64,000 nucleotides of DNA from Simplicispira lacusdiani (GCF_003604195.1 NZ_QXGR01000001.1:434001-498000); one strand, 5' to 3'. Positions 42,940 through 51,674 are shown, numbered from the stretch's first letter. Notes: generated by a model not told the origin, from the sequence alone. A program made the numbers and translations.

Positions 42940-43287
42940 TCAACGCATGGGCACCCCATTCGATAAGGTATAGATGAAGAAGTGCCTGAGAGGGACGGCA
43001 AGGCACCCTGCGGGGCGCGAGGGCGCTCCGCATCCCTTGGGGGTTTGCCTGCTGTTGCGCCGGGAGTAGAGGCAGGTGCCAAATGGATGACGGTGCCCCT
43101 CTACTGGCAGAGGGAGTGAATCATCCACGCCACGTAGGAGTGCGTGGCCGATCTGTGGCCAATCTATAGGCAATGCGGTCCGTTCTTTGTCAGTTGCAAC
43201 GATGGGTATGCCGTGCGCCCTCAAGGCGGTCGGCCGTGCGTGTCCGACAAAATCACCGGCACCGATTGGCAGGACAGGATCAATCAT
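42940..43287 (-). CDS. Small uncharacterised ORF or gene remnant
   Basis: A 115-codon frame opens at ATG 43287, overlapping the stop of the GT4 gene (ATGATTGA), which suggests possible coupling. Its start, VLPIGAGDFVGHARPTALRA, has a loose Rossmann-like Gly pattern, and the sequence degrades to low-complexity Arg/Pro after about 75 codons. It may be a decayed epimerase-like or ATP-grasp-like gene, or non-coding. The rest of the 42855-43279 gap shows no recognised gene. Confidence 0.3.
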   Translation of the reverse strand: MIDPVLPIGAGDFVGHARPTALRAHGIPIVATDKERTALPIDWPQIGHALLRGVDDSLPLPVEGHRHPFGTCLYSRRNSRQTPKGCGAPSRPAGCLAVPLRHFFIYTLSNGVPMR

Positions 43288-44431
43288 TGTCAGGTCGTCC
43301 CAGTAGCCGTCGATAGACCCGCACATAACGAGTTGCACAATCATCCCACGTGCCCAGCCCTTGCTTTACCCTGGTTTGCGCTGCTTTGCCGATGCGCAGA
43401 TTGATTTGAGGGTCCTCCAGCGCAGCCAGTGCCTTGGCATACTCCTGCTGGCTATCACACAGTACACCAGTCTGCATATTGGAAATGATGTCGGCATGTG
43501 CGGGAAGTTGGGACGCGATGATCGGGAGCCCAGCAGCCATGGCCTCCAGCATCACTTGGGGACGGCCTTCGGCGTGGTGGCTGAGTGTGACCAGGCCCTG
43601 TGCACGGGGAAACCACTCTTTGGCCAGTTGCTCGGGAGTAACGGGGCCGTGATAACGCACCCAATCGGGCAGTGCGATAGTTTCTTGCATGGGACCAAAC
43701 AGATGTAACTGACGGATTTCGTTGTTAAACAGTGGCTGGGACCATGCAAACAACGGCCCCAGCTTGTCGGTGGTCAGGCGTGTTACAGCCAGCCAGCAAG
43801 GAGGAGCCATTTGGGAGCCAACAGGACGCTGGATGGCATACCAAGATGGATCGATTCCGAATGGGACGCTGGTGATGCTGGCGCAATCGCCAAACATTTC
43901 CTCCAGTGGCTGTTGCATCCAACTGGCATTAGGGCAAATAGCAGCGCGGCGGCCGCGCAGGCTGCGACGCAGCGCCTGCTTCATCATCGGCAATCGCAGC
44001 AACTGCATGTCATTGCCTAGTACCGTAATCAGCGCAGGCTTGCCATCATCTGGAAGTGGTAAGGCGCACTGCAACCAATTGATGTGGTAAACGTCGAAAT
44101 CGCCGCAGCGTCGATAGACAGAGCGCAGCATGCGCAATAGTTTGAAGGCGGCAGGAAATCCTGTTATCGGTCGGGTGCGCAACCAGTGCGATATACCACC
44201 ACGCTGCATGAGCTTGCTCAGCCATTCGGTTTCCTGTGTTGTGGCAACTAGTTGAACATTGGATGCGACCTCACCGGGAGGCGCCCATTGGCTTAGCTGA
44301 AGATCCGGCCGGCGTGCCAATGCATTGCCAATATTTGCGATGAACGTACCACGCCAATCTGTGGCATCACGAGGAAACGTGGTGCTCACAAAAAGCGAAC
44401 GGATGGGAGATGTTGGAGAAAAAGAGGGCAA
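43280..44431 (-). CDS. GT4 family glycosyltransferase
   Basis: This 383-residue GT-B enzyme has an N-terminal acceptor domain (SLFVSTTFPRDATDWRG) and a C-terminal GT4 donor domain. The donor domain contains VPFGIDPSWY, HGPVTPEQLAKEW and the E-x7-E-like segment EGRPQVMLEAMAAGLPIIAS. It adds a sugar from a nucleotide donor with retention of configuration. It lies upstream of the GT2 gene on the minus strand and downstream of the UDP-sugar dehydrogenase gene. Confidence 0.88.
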   Translation of the reverse strand: MPSFSPTSPIRSLFVSTTFPRDATDWRGTFIANIGNALARRPDLQLSQWAPPGEVASNVQLVATTQETEWLSKLMQRGGISHWLRTRPITGFPAAFKLLRMLRSVYRRCGDFDVYHINWLQCALPLPDDGKPALITVLGNDMQLLRLPMMKQALRRSLRGRRAAICPNASWMQQPLEEMFGDCASITSVPFGIDPSWYAIQRPVGSQMAPPCWLAVTRLTTDKLGPLFAWSQPLFNNEIRQLHLFGPMQETIALPDWVRYHGPVTPEQLAKEWFPRAQGLVTLSHHAEGRPQVMLEAMAAGLPIIASQLPAHADIISNMQTGVLCDSQQEYAKALAALEDPQINLRIGKAAQTRVKQGLGTWDDCATRYVRVYRRLLGRPDND

Positions 44432-44482
44432 GGTATTGAAAATGGGGTTGAACGGGCTGCCCTTACTACAGCTTAATACCGG

Positions 44483-45814
44483 TTATCCGGCAATGACAGT
44501 TCGTCGATGCCAATCTAAACGCCCCCGGGTGTCAATAATCAAAGAAGCATGTTCTAACAGCACATCGTAGTCGAATGCATCGTGATCGGTGGCCAGCACG
44601 AGACAGTCATAGCTGGCGATGATTTCGGGTGTTAGAGACTCAGACTGCAGATCGAAGTGGTAGTTGCGTTTGCGTGGGAAGGTAGGTACATGCGGATCGC
44701 TGTAGGCTATTATGGCACCCTTGGCCTGTAGCAGGTCCATGATCTCCACGGCAGGGGATTCGCGTGTGTCATCGATATTTTTTTTGTAGGCCAGTCCCAA
44801 CACTAAGATGCGGCTGTCCTTAACGGCCCGGCCTCTGTCATTCAGGGCGTCCGTGACTTTGCCTACCACCCATTGAGGCATGAAGTGGTTAATCTCACCC
44901 GCCAGCTCAATAAAGCGGGTATTGATGCCATATTCTCGCGCTTTCCAGGTCAGGTAGAAAGGGTCGATCGGAATACAATGTCCGCCAAGGCCAGGGCCGG
45001 GCCGGTAGGGTATAAAACCGAAGGGTTTGGTTGCAGCAGCATCAATCACTTCGTGAATATTAATACCCATCTTGTCTGCGACGATCTTCATCTCGTTTAC
45101 CAAGCCGATGTTCACGCTGCGGTGGATATTTTCGAGTAACTTGGTCATCTCGGCGGCTTTGGTGCTACTGACAGGAACCATGGTCTGAATCGCGTGCTGG
45201 TAGAGCGCAATGCCCAAGGCGAGACAATATGGTGTGCAGCCGCCAATCACCTTAGGGATGTTTTTGGTGCCGAAATGTGGGTTTCCTGGATCTTCGCGCT
45301 CAGGAGAGAAAACAAGCGCGCAACTTATGCCTGGTTCTAGGCCCTGTGCACGCAGGCGCGGTGCCAGGATTTCATCTGTGGTGCCTGGCCAAGTGGTGCT
45401 TTCCAAGCTTACCAACTGACCTTCCCGCATATAGGGCAGAGCACTATCGATGGTATTGATAATGAAGCTGAGATCAGGCTCACGGTGTGCATTCAGCGGC
45501 GTAGGAACGCAAATGATGAGCGCATCTACAAGACGCGTCTGCGCGAAATCGGTTGTTGCCTTGAACCCCGATTTGATAGCAGTCTGGATGACATCGGGGG
45601 TGATGCGTTCTATATAGCTTAATCCAGCATTGAGTTTCTCAACCTTGGCTGGGTCGATGTCAAAGCCAATGACCGAAAGACCCGCTTCACAGAACCGCAG
45701 AGCCAATGGGAGACCCACATAGCCCAGACCATAAATGCCAATGGTGACACGCTTGTTGTCTATACCCTGCTGCAGAGCGGCAAGAGGTGAAATGTTGGCA
45801 GAGGTAGCGGGCAT
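44483..45814 (-). CDS. UDP-N-acetylhexosamine 6-dehydrogenase (WecC/WbpA/VipA-like)
   Basis: This 443-residue protein has an NAD-binding [16 protein letters not shown], the middle [17 protein letters not shown], and the catalytic Cys280 in [16 protein letters not shown]. It ends with the UDP-binding [16 protein letters not shown]. It oxidises C6 of a UDP-N-acetylhexosamine to the uronic acid, supplying an acidic sugar. Sequence patterns favour the N-acetylhexosamine branch over UDP-glucose dehydrogenase, with moderate certainty. It starts the minus-strand run of the glycan island. An eight-T run occurs at about 44778. Confidence 0.9.
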   Translation of the reverse strand: MPATSANISPLAALQQGIDNKRVTIGIYGLGYVGLPLALRFCEAGLSVIGFDIDPAKVEKLNAGLSYIERITPDVIQTAIKSGFKATTDFAQTRLVDALIICVPTPLNAHREPDLSFIINTIDSALPYMREGQLVSLESTTWPGTTDEILAPRLRAQGLEPGISCALVFSPEREDPGNPHFGTKNIPKVIGGCTPYCLALGIALYQHAIQTMVPVSSTKAAEMTKLLENIHRSVNIGLVNEMKIVADKMGINIHEVIDAAATKPFGFIPYRPGPGLGGHCIPIDPFYLTWKAREYGINTRFIELAGEINHFMPQWVVGKVTDALNDRGRAVKDSRILVLGLAYKKNIDDTRESPAVEIMDLLQAKGAIIAYSDPHVPTFPRKRNYHFDLQSESLTPEIIASYDCLVLATDHDAFDYDVLLEHASLIIDTRGRLDWHRRTVIAG

Positions 45815-45961
45815 GGTGGCGGCAGGAGGGATGGCTCAAAAGGAGATAGTGCATAGGTAGCATGCCAGGAGATCTGCTGTCAGCCGGTCGGCACGCAAAG
45901 AACACAGTGGGTGGGTAAATTGCTGGCCTATGATCATGCCACTTTTGTGGGTGACATATCT

Positions 45962-47551
45962 ATGCCTTTCACCGCGCTGCCCCTGGCGCTGGCGGTTGCC
46001 ATTCCGTTCCTTTTTCCATATACCCAACCTCCAACCACCAACTTCTGGCCAGTTGTGGCTGCATGGTTTTGTGGGGTGGGCAGTATGTTGGCGTGGCTGC
46101 AGTGGTCACGTCTGGAAAAACCTAAGGTGCACGTACAGACCATGCCCATCGAATTGGCCATGGTCTGCAGCACCGGCCTCCTCCTCGCCGCCCTCCTTGC
46201 CAGCGCCATCGGCCTGCTGCAGTATTTCGACTTGGCGGCGGGCCTGGACCCTTGGGTACATGCGTCCCGGCCTGGTCAGGCCATGGGCAATCTGCGCCAG
46301 CGCAATCAGCAGGCCACTTTGCTGAGCATGGGCGTCTGGGCCTTGCTGTGGGTGGTGGCGCAGACCCAGGCGCACGCCCTCGCGGGCGAGCGCCGGCAGA
46401 TTCCAGGGGCAGAGGCTTGCCAGGACGGGCTTCAGTGGTCCATGGTGCTGGTGGGGCTGCTGACGGCATGGGCGCTGGCCCTCCTGGCCGTGGGCAGCGC
46501 GGCCACGGCATCGCGCACGGGGTTGGCGCAATGGCTGGTGATGCTGGTGTTGCTGGCGTGGTGGCGTGCCTCGCTGGGTCGGGCGATTCTGGTGCTTGCG
46601 TTGGCCGGGCTGGCCATCTATGGCGTGGCGGGCTGGCTGCTGCCGGAGCTTCTGCGCCAGTGGACCGGTTTCCAGGCCGACGGGCTGTTCGCGCGCTTTG
46701 GCGATGCGCCTGGCTGCACCAGCCGGCGGGTGCTCTGGTCCAACGTGCTCTACCTGATCGCGCAGAAGCCTTGGCTGGGCTGGGGTTGGGGCGAACTCGA
46801 TTACGCCCACTACATCACCCTGTTTCCGGGCCCGCGCTTCTGCGTTCTGCTCGACAACGCGCACAACCTGCCCCTGCACTTGGCCGTGGAACTGGGCGTG
46901 CCGGTGGCCGCCCTGGTGTGCGTCGCTGTCCTGGCCTGGGTGTGGCGCGCGCGCCCCTGGAGGGAGCAGGACCCGGCGCGCCAGTTGGCCTGGGGCATTC
47001 TGGCCCTGGTGGGTCTGCACAGCATGCTCGAATTTCCGCTGTGGTATGGCCCATTCCAATTGATCACGGCATTGGCCGTGTGCATACTGTGGCGCAGGTC
47101 CGCTACGGCGGCGCAAGGTGGCGCTGGGCGTCTGCCGTGGGCTGCCAAGGTGTCGCTGGCCGCTCTGGTGCTTGCCGCCCTGGCGTATGCCAGTTGGGAC
47201 TACCGCCGCGTGAGCCAGGTCTTCCGGCCGGTGCAGGAGCGCCCCCCCGAACTGCGTGAAGACACGCTGCAGAAGGTGGCGGGAACCTGGTTGTTCGCCG
47301 ACGCGGTGGATTTCGCGGTGCTGACCACGACACCGGTCAACCCGGCCACGGCAGCGCGCGTGCATGCGCTGGCCACGGCCCTGTTGCATTACTCGCCCGA
47401 GCCGCGCGTGATCGAGCCGTTGGTCAAAAGCGCCACGTTGCTGGGCCTGGACGACGAGGCCGCCTTCCATCTGCGCCGCTACCGGGCCGCCTACCCTGCG
47501 GACTACGCGCGCTGGAGCGCGCGCAACCGCGCCGCGAGTGGGCCGGAGTGA
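45962..47551 (+). CDS. PglL-type O-oligosaccharyltransferase / O-antigen ligase-like protein
   Basis: From ATG 45962 the protein is 529 residues with about twelve TM segments; an upstream GTG (45911) adds a poorly hydrophobic leader. The large periplasmic loop has CVLLDNAHNLPLHLAVELGV with the key histidines, then a C-terminal soluble tail with WLFADAVDFAV, as in the PglL_A/Wzy_C family. Such enzymes transfer lipid-linked oligosaccharide en bloc to pilin Ser/Thr, or ligate O-antigen. It lies where GC content returns to the core value, so it may be an old resident gene. It could be the acceptor end of the island's pathway. Confidence 0.78.
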   Translation: MPFTALPLALAVAIPFLFPYTQPPTTNFWPVVAAWFCGVGSMLAWLQWSRLEKPKVHVQTMPIELAMVCSTGLLLAALLASAIGLLQYFDLAAGLDPWVHASRPGQAMGNLRQRNQQATLLSMGVWALLWVVAQTQAHALAGERRQIPGAEACQDGLQWSMVLVGLLTAWALALLAVGSAATASRTGLAQWLVMLVLLAWWRASLGRAILVLALAGLAIYGVAGWLLPELLRQWTGFQADGLFARFGDAPGCTSRRVLWSNVLYLIAQKPWLGWGWGELDYAHYITLFPGPRFCVLLDNAHNLPLHLAVELGVPVAALVCVAVLAWVWRARPWREQDPARQLAWGILALVGLHSMLEFPLWYGPFQLITALAVCILWRRSATAAQGGAGRLPWAAKVSLAALVLAALAYASWDYRRVSQVFRPVQERPPELREDTLQKVAGTWLFADAVDFAVLTTTPVNPATAARVHALATALLHYSPEPRVIEPLVKSATLLGLDDEAAFHLRRYRAAYPADYARWSARNRAASGPE

Positions 47552-47554
47552 CGG

Positions 47555-48055
47555 TCAGGCCTGTGGAGGCGCCGCCACGTAGCTCCCCGACTTGCCCCCA
47601 TGCTTTTCCTGCACGCGCACGTCGTGGATGGACATGCCGCGGTCCACGGCCTTGCACATGTCGTAGATGGTGAGCAGAGCCACCTGCACGGCGGTGAGGG
47701 CCTCCATCTCCACCCCGGTCGGCCCTACGGTTTCGACGGTCGCGGCACAAAATATGCCGCTGGCGCCCGGATGGCGAGCGTTGGCAGCTTCAAATTCAAT
47801 AGCAACACGGGTCAAGGCCAGCGGATGGCACAGGGGAATCAGGTCGCTGGTCTTCTTGGCGGCCTGGATGCCGGCGATGCGGGCGATGCCCAGCACGTCG
47901 CCCTTCTTGGCGGTGCCGGCCTCGATCAGCGCCAGCGTGGCCGGCAGCATCTCGATGCGGCCGGTGGCCACGGCGATGCGGTGCGTCGCGGCCTTGGCGG
48001 CCACGTCCACCATGTGGGCCTGGCCCTGGGCGTCGAAGTGGGTGAGTGCGGACAT
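47555..48055 (-). CDS. moaC: Cyclic pyranopterin monophosphate synthase MoaC
   Basis: From ATG 48055 the product is 166 residues. It has [56 protein letters not shown] and a C-terminal KHGGKSGSY, the MoaC landmarks. It converts the 7,8-dihydro-GTP derivative to cyclic pyranopterin monophosphate in molybdenum cofactor synthesis. The segment between LCHPL and TGVEMEAL is four residues longer than in E. coli MoaC and matches copy d of the interspersed element. It is divergent from the M48 protease gene. Confidence 0.95.
   Translation of the reverse strand: MSALTHFDAQGQAHMVDVAAKAATHRIAVATGRIEMLPATLALIEAGTAKKGDVLGIARIAGIQAAKKTSDLIPLCHPLALTRVAIEFEAANARHPGASGIFCAATVETVGPTGVEMEALTAVQVALLTIYDMCKAVDRGMSIHDVRVQEKHGGKSGSYVAAPPQA
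47747..47807 (-). repeat. Interspersed palindromic element, copy d (inside moaC)
   Basis: The minus strand reads GTTGCTATTGAATTTGAAGC, then TGCCAACGCTCGCCATC, CGGGCGCCAGCGGC and ATATTTTG. It aligns closely with copy e in the first 30 bases. It is translated in frame as part of MoaC, between the LCHPL and TGVEMEAL motifs. The central palindrome is degraded. Confidence 0.55.
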
Positions 48056-48114
48056 GGGGTGGTAACCGGGTGAAGCGGATGGGAAACTTTGGCGGGACGG
48101 GGCATCATACGTGC

Positions 48115-49695
48115 ATGTGGAACCGCAGCAGCACCCCATCAGGCCTTTCGGACTCTGGCAGCACGATCGTTCAAAAAAATAAGCAAAAATGGCCTCCAGG
48201 GCATGCGGTGAAAGCGCTAGCAGCTTCTTTTTTAATAGCAACTTCCTGGGCCCTGACGCCATCTGCGGCCGCGCAGGTGAGCCTGCCCACGCTGGGGGAT
48301 GGCGGCGACATCACCACCAGCGCCGAGCGGCGCCTGGGCGACGGCATCATCCGCCAGCTCTACCGCGACCCGGATTACATCGACGACCCCATGCTCATGG
48401 AGTATGTGCAGTCACTCTGGCAGGCGCTGTTGGCGGCCGCGCGTGAGCGCGGCGAACTCTCGCCCGAGCTGGACGAGCGCTTCGCCTGGGAGGTGCTGCT
48501 CGGGCGCGACCGCACGGTCAACGCCTTCGCCCTTCCCGGCGGCTACCTGGGTGTGCACCTGGGGTTGATCGGCGTGGTGGGCAACCGCGACGAGCTCGCC
48601 TCGGTGCTGGCGCATGAGCTGAGCCACGTCACGCAGCGCCATATCTCGCGCCTGATTGCCCAGCAGGGCCGGCAGACGCCGTTGATGATCGGCGCCATGA
48701 TCCTGGGCGCGCTGGCGGCCAGCAAGAGCCCCGACGCGGCGCAGGCGCTGGCCATCGGCGGGCAGGCCCTGGTGGTGCAGAACCAGCTCAACTTCTCGCG
48801 CGACATGGAGCGCGAGGCCGACCGTGTCGGCCATGGCCTCATGGCCCCCGCCGGCTTCGCGCCGCAGGGCTTCGTGGGCATGTTCGAAAAGCTCCAGCAG
48901 GCCAACCGCATCAACGACAACGGCTCCTGGCCCTACCTGCGCAGCCACCCGCTGACCACCCAGCGCATGGCCGACATGCAGATGCGCCAGCTGCCGGGCA
49001 GCGCCAGGGCGCCCGCGCCCACGCTGGAGCACGCCATGCTGTCGGCGCGCGCGCGCGTGCTCGGGCGCCCGGGCGTGGATCTGCTGCGCCAGTGGGTGGC
49101 CGAGCCCCAGGGCACGGCCTTCGCCGCGCTGGTGCCGGAGCGCCAGGCGGGGGGGCTCTACGCTGCCGTGCTGGCGGCCAGCCAGCTACGCGATGAAGCG
49201 GCCGTGCGCGCCCTGCTGCCGCGCCTGCGCGAGGCGGCCGGAAAAGAGGCGGCCGCGCAGCGCCAGGCACGGCTGCTGGCCGCCGAGGTGGCGCTGGCGG
49301 CGGGCGATGCCGCCACGGCGCTGCGCGAGCTGCCGTCGGGCGAAGGGCGGCCCGAACTCTTGCTGCGCACCCAGGTCCGGTTGCGCCTGGGTTCCGCGGC
49401 CGAAATGGCCGGGCCGTTGCAGACCTGGGTCGCGCTGCACCCGCGCGACGCCGGCGCGTGGCAGCTGCTGGCCGGCGTGTGGCAGGCCCAGGGGCAGCCG
49501 CTGCGCGCGGTGCGCGCCGAGGCAGAGGCGCACGCGGCGCGCTACGACTACGCCGCCGCAGTGGACCGCTTCAAGGCCGGGCAGGACCTGGCGCGGGGCA
49601 GCCGCGCGCCGGCCGACCATGTGGAGGCATCGATCATCGACACGCGCCTGCGCGCCGTGGAGTCACTGCTTCGGGAACAGGCCGCCGAGCGCTGA
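48115..49695 (+). CDS. M48-family periplasmic metalloprotease (BepA/YfgC-like)
   Basis: The start chosen is ATG 48115 (526 residues). GTG 48205 would give [22 protein letters not shown], an ideal signal peptide, and may be the true start. The mature protein has the zinc site HELSH ([11 protein letters not shown]), a downstream [11 protein letters not shown] with the third ligand, and a C-terminal TPR-rich region of about 230 residues. BepA-type proteins assist outer-membrane protein assembly and degrade stalled ones. Copy e of the interspersed element covers the signal-peptide coding region. Its 3' end overlaps the convergent small membrane protein gene by 33 bases. Confidence 0.9.
   Translation: MWNRSSTPSGLSDSGSTIVQKNKQKWPPGHAVKALAASFLIATSWALTPSAAAQVSLPTLGDGGDITTSAERRLGDGIIRQLYRDPDYIDDPMLMEYVQSLWQALLAAARERGELSPELDERFAWEVLLGRDRTVNAFALPGGYLGVHLGLIGVVGNRDELASVLAHELSHVTQRHISRLIAQQGRQTPLMIGAMILGALAASKSPDAAQALAIGGQALVVQNQLNFSRDMEREADRVGHGLMAPAGFAPQGFVGMFEKLQQANRINDNGSWPYLRSHPLTTQRMADMQMRQLPGSARAPAPTLEHAMLSARARVLGRPGVDLLRQWVAEPQGTAFAALVPERQAGGLYAAVLAASQLRDEAAVRALLPRLREAAGKEAAAQRQARLLAAEVALAAGDAATALRELPSGEGRPELLLRTQVRLRLGSAAEMAGPLQTWVALHPRDAGAWQLLAGVWQAQGQPLRAVRAEAEAHAARYDYAAAVDRFKAGQDLARGSRAPADHVEASIIDTRLRAVESLLREQAAER
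48181..48242 (-). repeat. Interspersed palindromic element, copy e (M48 signal-peptide region)
   Basis: The minus strand reads GTTGCTATTAAAAAAGAAGC, TGCTAGCGCTTTC, ACCGCATGCCCTGGAGGCC and ATTTTTGCTT. This is a near-complete copy of the family consensus. It lies exactly where the M48 gene encodes its hydrophobic signal core, so the element is translated. Confidence 0.8.
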
Positions 49696-50016
49696 TTCGA
49701 TCAGCAGGCCCAGCGCCGAGTAGATCAGCGAGCCCAGCAGCGCCGCGCCAAAGCCGTTCACATGGAAGCCGTCGAGCACCCCGGCGGCGGCCCAGAACAT
49801 GAGCGCGTTGATGATGAACAGGAACAGCCCCACGGTGACGATGGTGACCGGCAGCGTCAGCACCACCAGCACGGGGCGCAGCACCACGTTGAACAGCCCG
49901 ATGACCAGGGCGGCGATCAGCGCGGAAGTGAAGCTCTGCACCTGAACGCCGCTGTAGAGGTAGGCCACGAACAGCAGCGCGGCGGCGCTGAGCAGCCATT
50001 TGGCGAGGAGTTTCAT
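49663..50016 (-). CDS. Small membrane protein of the phage holin 4 (YvlD-like) family
   Basis: This 117-residue protein (ATG 50016 after GAGGAG) has four TM segments: LLSAAALLFVAYLYSG, SALIAALVIGLFNVVLRPVL, LPVTIVTVGLFLFIINALMF and the C-terminal GFGAALLGSLIYSALGLLIE. The NVVLRPVLVVLTLP and INALMF signatures are typical of YvlD-like proteins. These are annotated as phage-holin-family but occur in chromosomes without prophage; their function is unknown. The coding sequence overlaps the 3' end of the M48 gene on the opposite strand by 33 bases. Confidence 0.85.
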   Translation of the reverse strand: MKLLAKWLLSAAALLFVAYLYSGVQVQSFTSALIAALVIGLFNVVLRPVLVVLTLPVTIVTVGLFLFIINALMFWAAAGVLDGFHVNGFGAALLGSLIYSALGLLIESALGGLFPKQ

Positions 50017-50048
50017 GGCGCCAGCATAGCGCAGCACCCCCGCAGGCG

Positions 50049-50073
50049 CAAAAACGGGGACCGTGGTCCCCGT
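50049..50073 (-). terminator. Intrinsic terminator after terC
   Basis: On the minus strand ACGGGGACC and GGTCCCCGT form a perfect 9-bp stem with a two-base centre, followed by five T. It lies about 40 bases after the terC stop codon. Confidence 0.75.
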
Positions 50074-50112
50074 CGAGGTGTTGCTAGGCCCGGCCGCCGG
50101 CCGGGCGCGGTG

Positions 50113-50862
50113 TCAGCGGGCCGAGGGCTCGGGCTCGGTGACCGTGGCCGCATGGCGCGCGGCGAGCCATTTGCCGATGCCCAGCACCATCAGCGCGCCG
50201 GCGATGCCGGCACCGTACTTGATCCAATCGTTGGCCTGGTCGATCTTGAGCATCCAGGGCAGGGTGTCGGGGTTGGCCACGGCCGGGTCGGAGACGAACA
50301 TCGTGCCAGCGATCCAGCCCAGCAGCATGCCGCCGAAGGTGATGATGGCGGGGAAGCGGTCCATCAGCTTGATGACCAGCTGGCTGCCCCAGACGATGAT
50401 CGGAATGCTCACCAGCAGGCCGAAGATCACCAGCGGCATCTCGTGGTGGTCGGCCGCGCCCTGGGCGGCGCCAGCGATGGCGATCACGTTGTCGATGCTC
50501 ATCACCAGGTCGGCCACGATGATGGTCTTGATGGCGGCCAGCAGCTTGTCGCTGGCGTTGATGTTGCCGTGGTCGTCGTCCGGGTCGGGTGCCAGGAGCT
50601 TCACGCCGATCCATACCAGCAGGGCGGCGCCGACGAGCTTGAGGAAGGGGATGGCCAGCAGCGTGAGCGCGAAGTAGATCAGCACCACGCGCAGCAGGAT
50701 GGCGCCGGCCGTGCCCCACAGGATGCCCTGGGTGCGCTGCTGCGCGGGCAGCTTGCGGCAGGCCAGGGCGATGACGACGGCGTTGTCGCCGCCGAGCAGG
50801 ATGTCGATCATGATGATCTGACCGACAGCGACCCAGAATTCTGGGGTCATGAATTGTTCCAT
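50113..50862 (-). CDS. TerC-family membrane protein, probable Mn2+ exporter
   Basis: This 249-residue protein starts at ATG 50862. It has about seven TM segments with the TerC acidic motifs IDILLGGDNAVVIALA and VADLVMSIDNVIAIAG. Membrane acidic residues in these motifs are thought to bind metal. TerC proteins under yybP-ykoY control (for example Alx, YkoY, MeeY) export manganese. A yybP-ykoY-like leader lies immediately upstream, so it is expected to be switched on by excess Mn2+. A terminator lies downstream; the gene appears monocistronic. Confidence 0.93.
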   Translation of the reverse strand: MEQFMTPEFWVAVGQIIMIDILLGGDNAVVIALACRKLPAQQRTQGILWGTAGAILLRVVLIYFALTLLAIPFLKLVGAALLVWIGVKLLAPDPDDDHGNINASDKLLAAIKTIIVADLVMSIDNVIAIAGAAQGAADHHEMPLVIFGLLVSIPIIVWGSQLVIKLMDRFPAIITFGGMLLGWIAGTMFVSDPAVANPDTLPWMLKIDQANDWIKYGAGIAGALMVLGIGKWLAARHAATVTEPEPSAR

Positions 50863-50874
50863 GGAGTCCTCTTG

Positions 50875-51115
50875 GTTTCCGTAGCTAGGCTTCGCGCCCG
50901 GTTGGCCGCAGGCACGCAGGGCATGCCCGAGCGGACATGGCGTGTGCCTTCGACCAGACCCGGCGCAGGTTCGGATCGAAGGTCTTGCTCGGCGGCGCCA
51001 TGGAACGCACCGCCCGACAGGCCGGGAACGCACGAGACGCTCCGTATTGACGACCTGGCGATACCCGGATTGCAGAAAACGGGCGGGAGCTACTCCCCTT
51101 CGGAACGGGATTAGA
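50875..51115 (-). promoter_or_regulatory. yybP-ykoY manganese riboswitch in the terC leader
   Basis: The minus-strand leader contains AAGGGGAGTAGC, then GGTCGTCAATACGGAGCG, then GCCGAGCAAGACCTTCGATC, and closes with GGTCTGGTCGAAGG before an AGCTACGG segment. These conserved blocks in this order define the yybP-ykoY class, whose loops bind Mn2+. The exact boundaries are approximate. The region 50863-51203 holds no protein gene. Confidence 0.82.
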
Positions 51116-51203
51116 CCATCGCCGGCTTTCGCCTGGCAAGCTGTGGGTATTACGCATGCCGCTCGCCCGGGTGGCGCGGCGGCGCCGCTATCATGGCCGG
51201 CCC

Positions 51204-51629
51204 ATGGCCGCCCTCCACATCGCCGACATCGAAGCCGCCATCAACCACTGGCGCGCCCGGGCGCCCCGCTCGGAAGGCCCCGCCCTGGCGCCGCCCCTGC
51301 GGGCCCTGGCCGAGGTGTATGCACGGATGGCGTACTTTCGGCAGGACGAGATCGACGAATCGGCGCTGGCGGGCGATGCCCTGGTGGCCTGGCTGGACTG
51401 GTATGCCACCACGCCCGACACGCCCTGCATCGCCATCTGCTCCACCAGCCAGGGTGATGACTTGTGCAAGGGCTGCGGGCGCAGCTTTGACGAAGTCCAG
51501 CACTGGCCGGCCTACAGTCCGGCGCAAAAGCGTGCCGTCTGGCGGCGCATCACCCGGCAGGGCACGGCCTGGCGCTTTAACCGCTATGCCGAGCGGGCCC
51601 AGGAGGGAATGAGTGAAAATGGCCTCTAG
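51204..51629 (+). CDS. DUF3717-DUF1289 fusion protein
   Basis: From ATG 51204 the product is 141 residues. The N-terminus AALHIADIEAAINHWRARAP matches the DUF3717 pattern. The second half has the DUF1289 cysteine cluster CIAICSTSQGDDLCKGCGRS followed by EVQHWPAYSPAQKRAVW, a small Fe-S- or zinc-binding-like module. The function is unknown. The last five codons and the stop lie inside copy f of the interspersed element. Confidence 0.8.
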   Translation: MAALHIADIEAAINHWRARAPRSEGPALAPPLRALAEVYARMAYFRQDEIDESALAGDALVAWLDWYATTPDTPCIAICSTSQGDDLCKGCGRSFDEVQHWPAYSPAQKRAVWRRITRQGTAWRFNRYAERAQEGMSENGL

Positions 51630-51669
51630 CCATTGTCAATCAAGCGGCAAAAGCTATGAAAAAAGGAGC
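51613..51669 (-). repeat. Interspersed palindromic element, copy f (gene junction)
   Basis: On the minus strand it reads CTCCTTTTTTCATAGC, TTTTGCCGCTTGATTGACA, ATGGCTAGAGGCC and ATTTTCAC. On the plus strand its TAG (51627-51629) is the stop codon of the DUF3717/DUF1289 gene, and its AAGGAG end serves as the ribosome-binding site of the next gene. Confidence 0.75.
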
Positions 51670-51674
51670 GAATG

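Noticed and set aside
42855..43082. Short overlapping minus-strand frame in the glycan-island gap
   Set aside because: Low-complexity Pro/Arg/Ser translation without a start signal; the overlapping coupled frame at 42940-43287 is the better, still weak, candidate.
44778..44785. Run of eight T inside the UDP-sugar dehydrogenase gene
   Set aside because: It is in frame and lies in AT-rich DNA where such runs are expected; unlike the G-run at 31287 it is not out of keeping with local composition.
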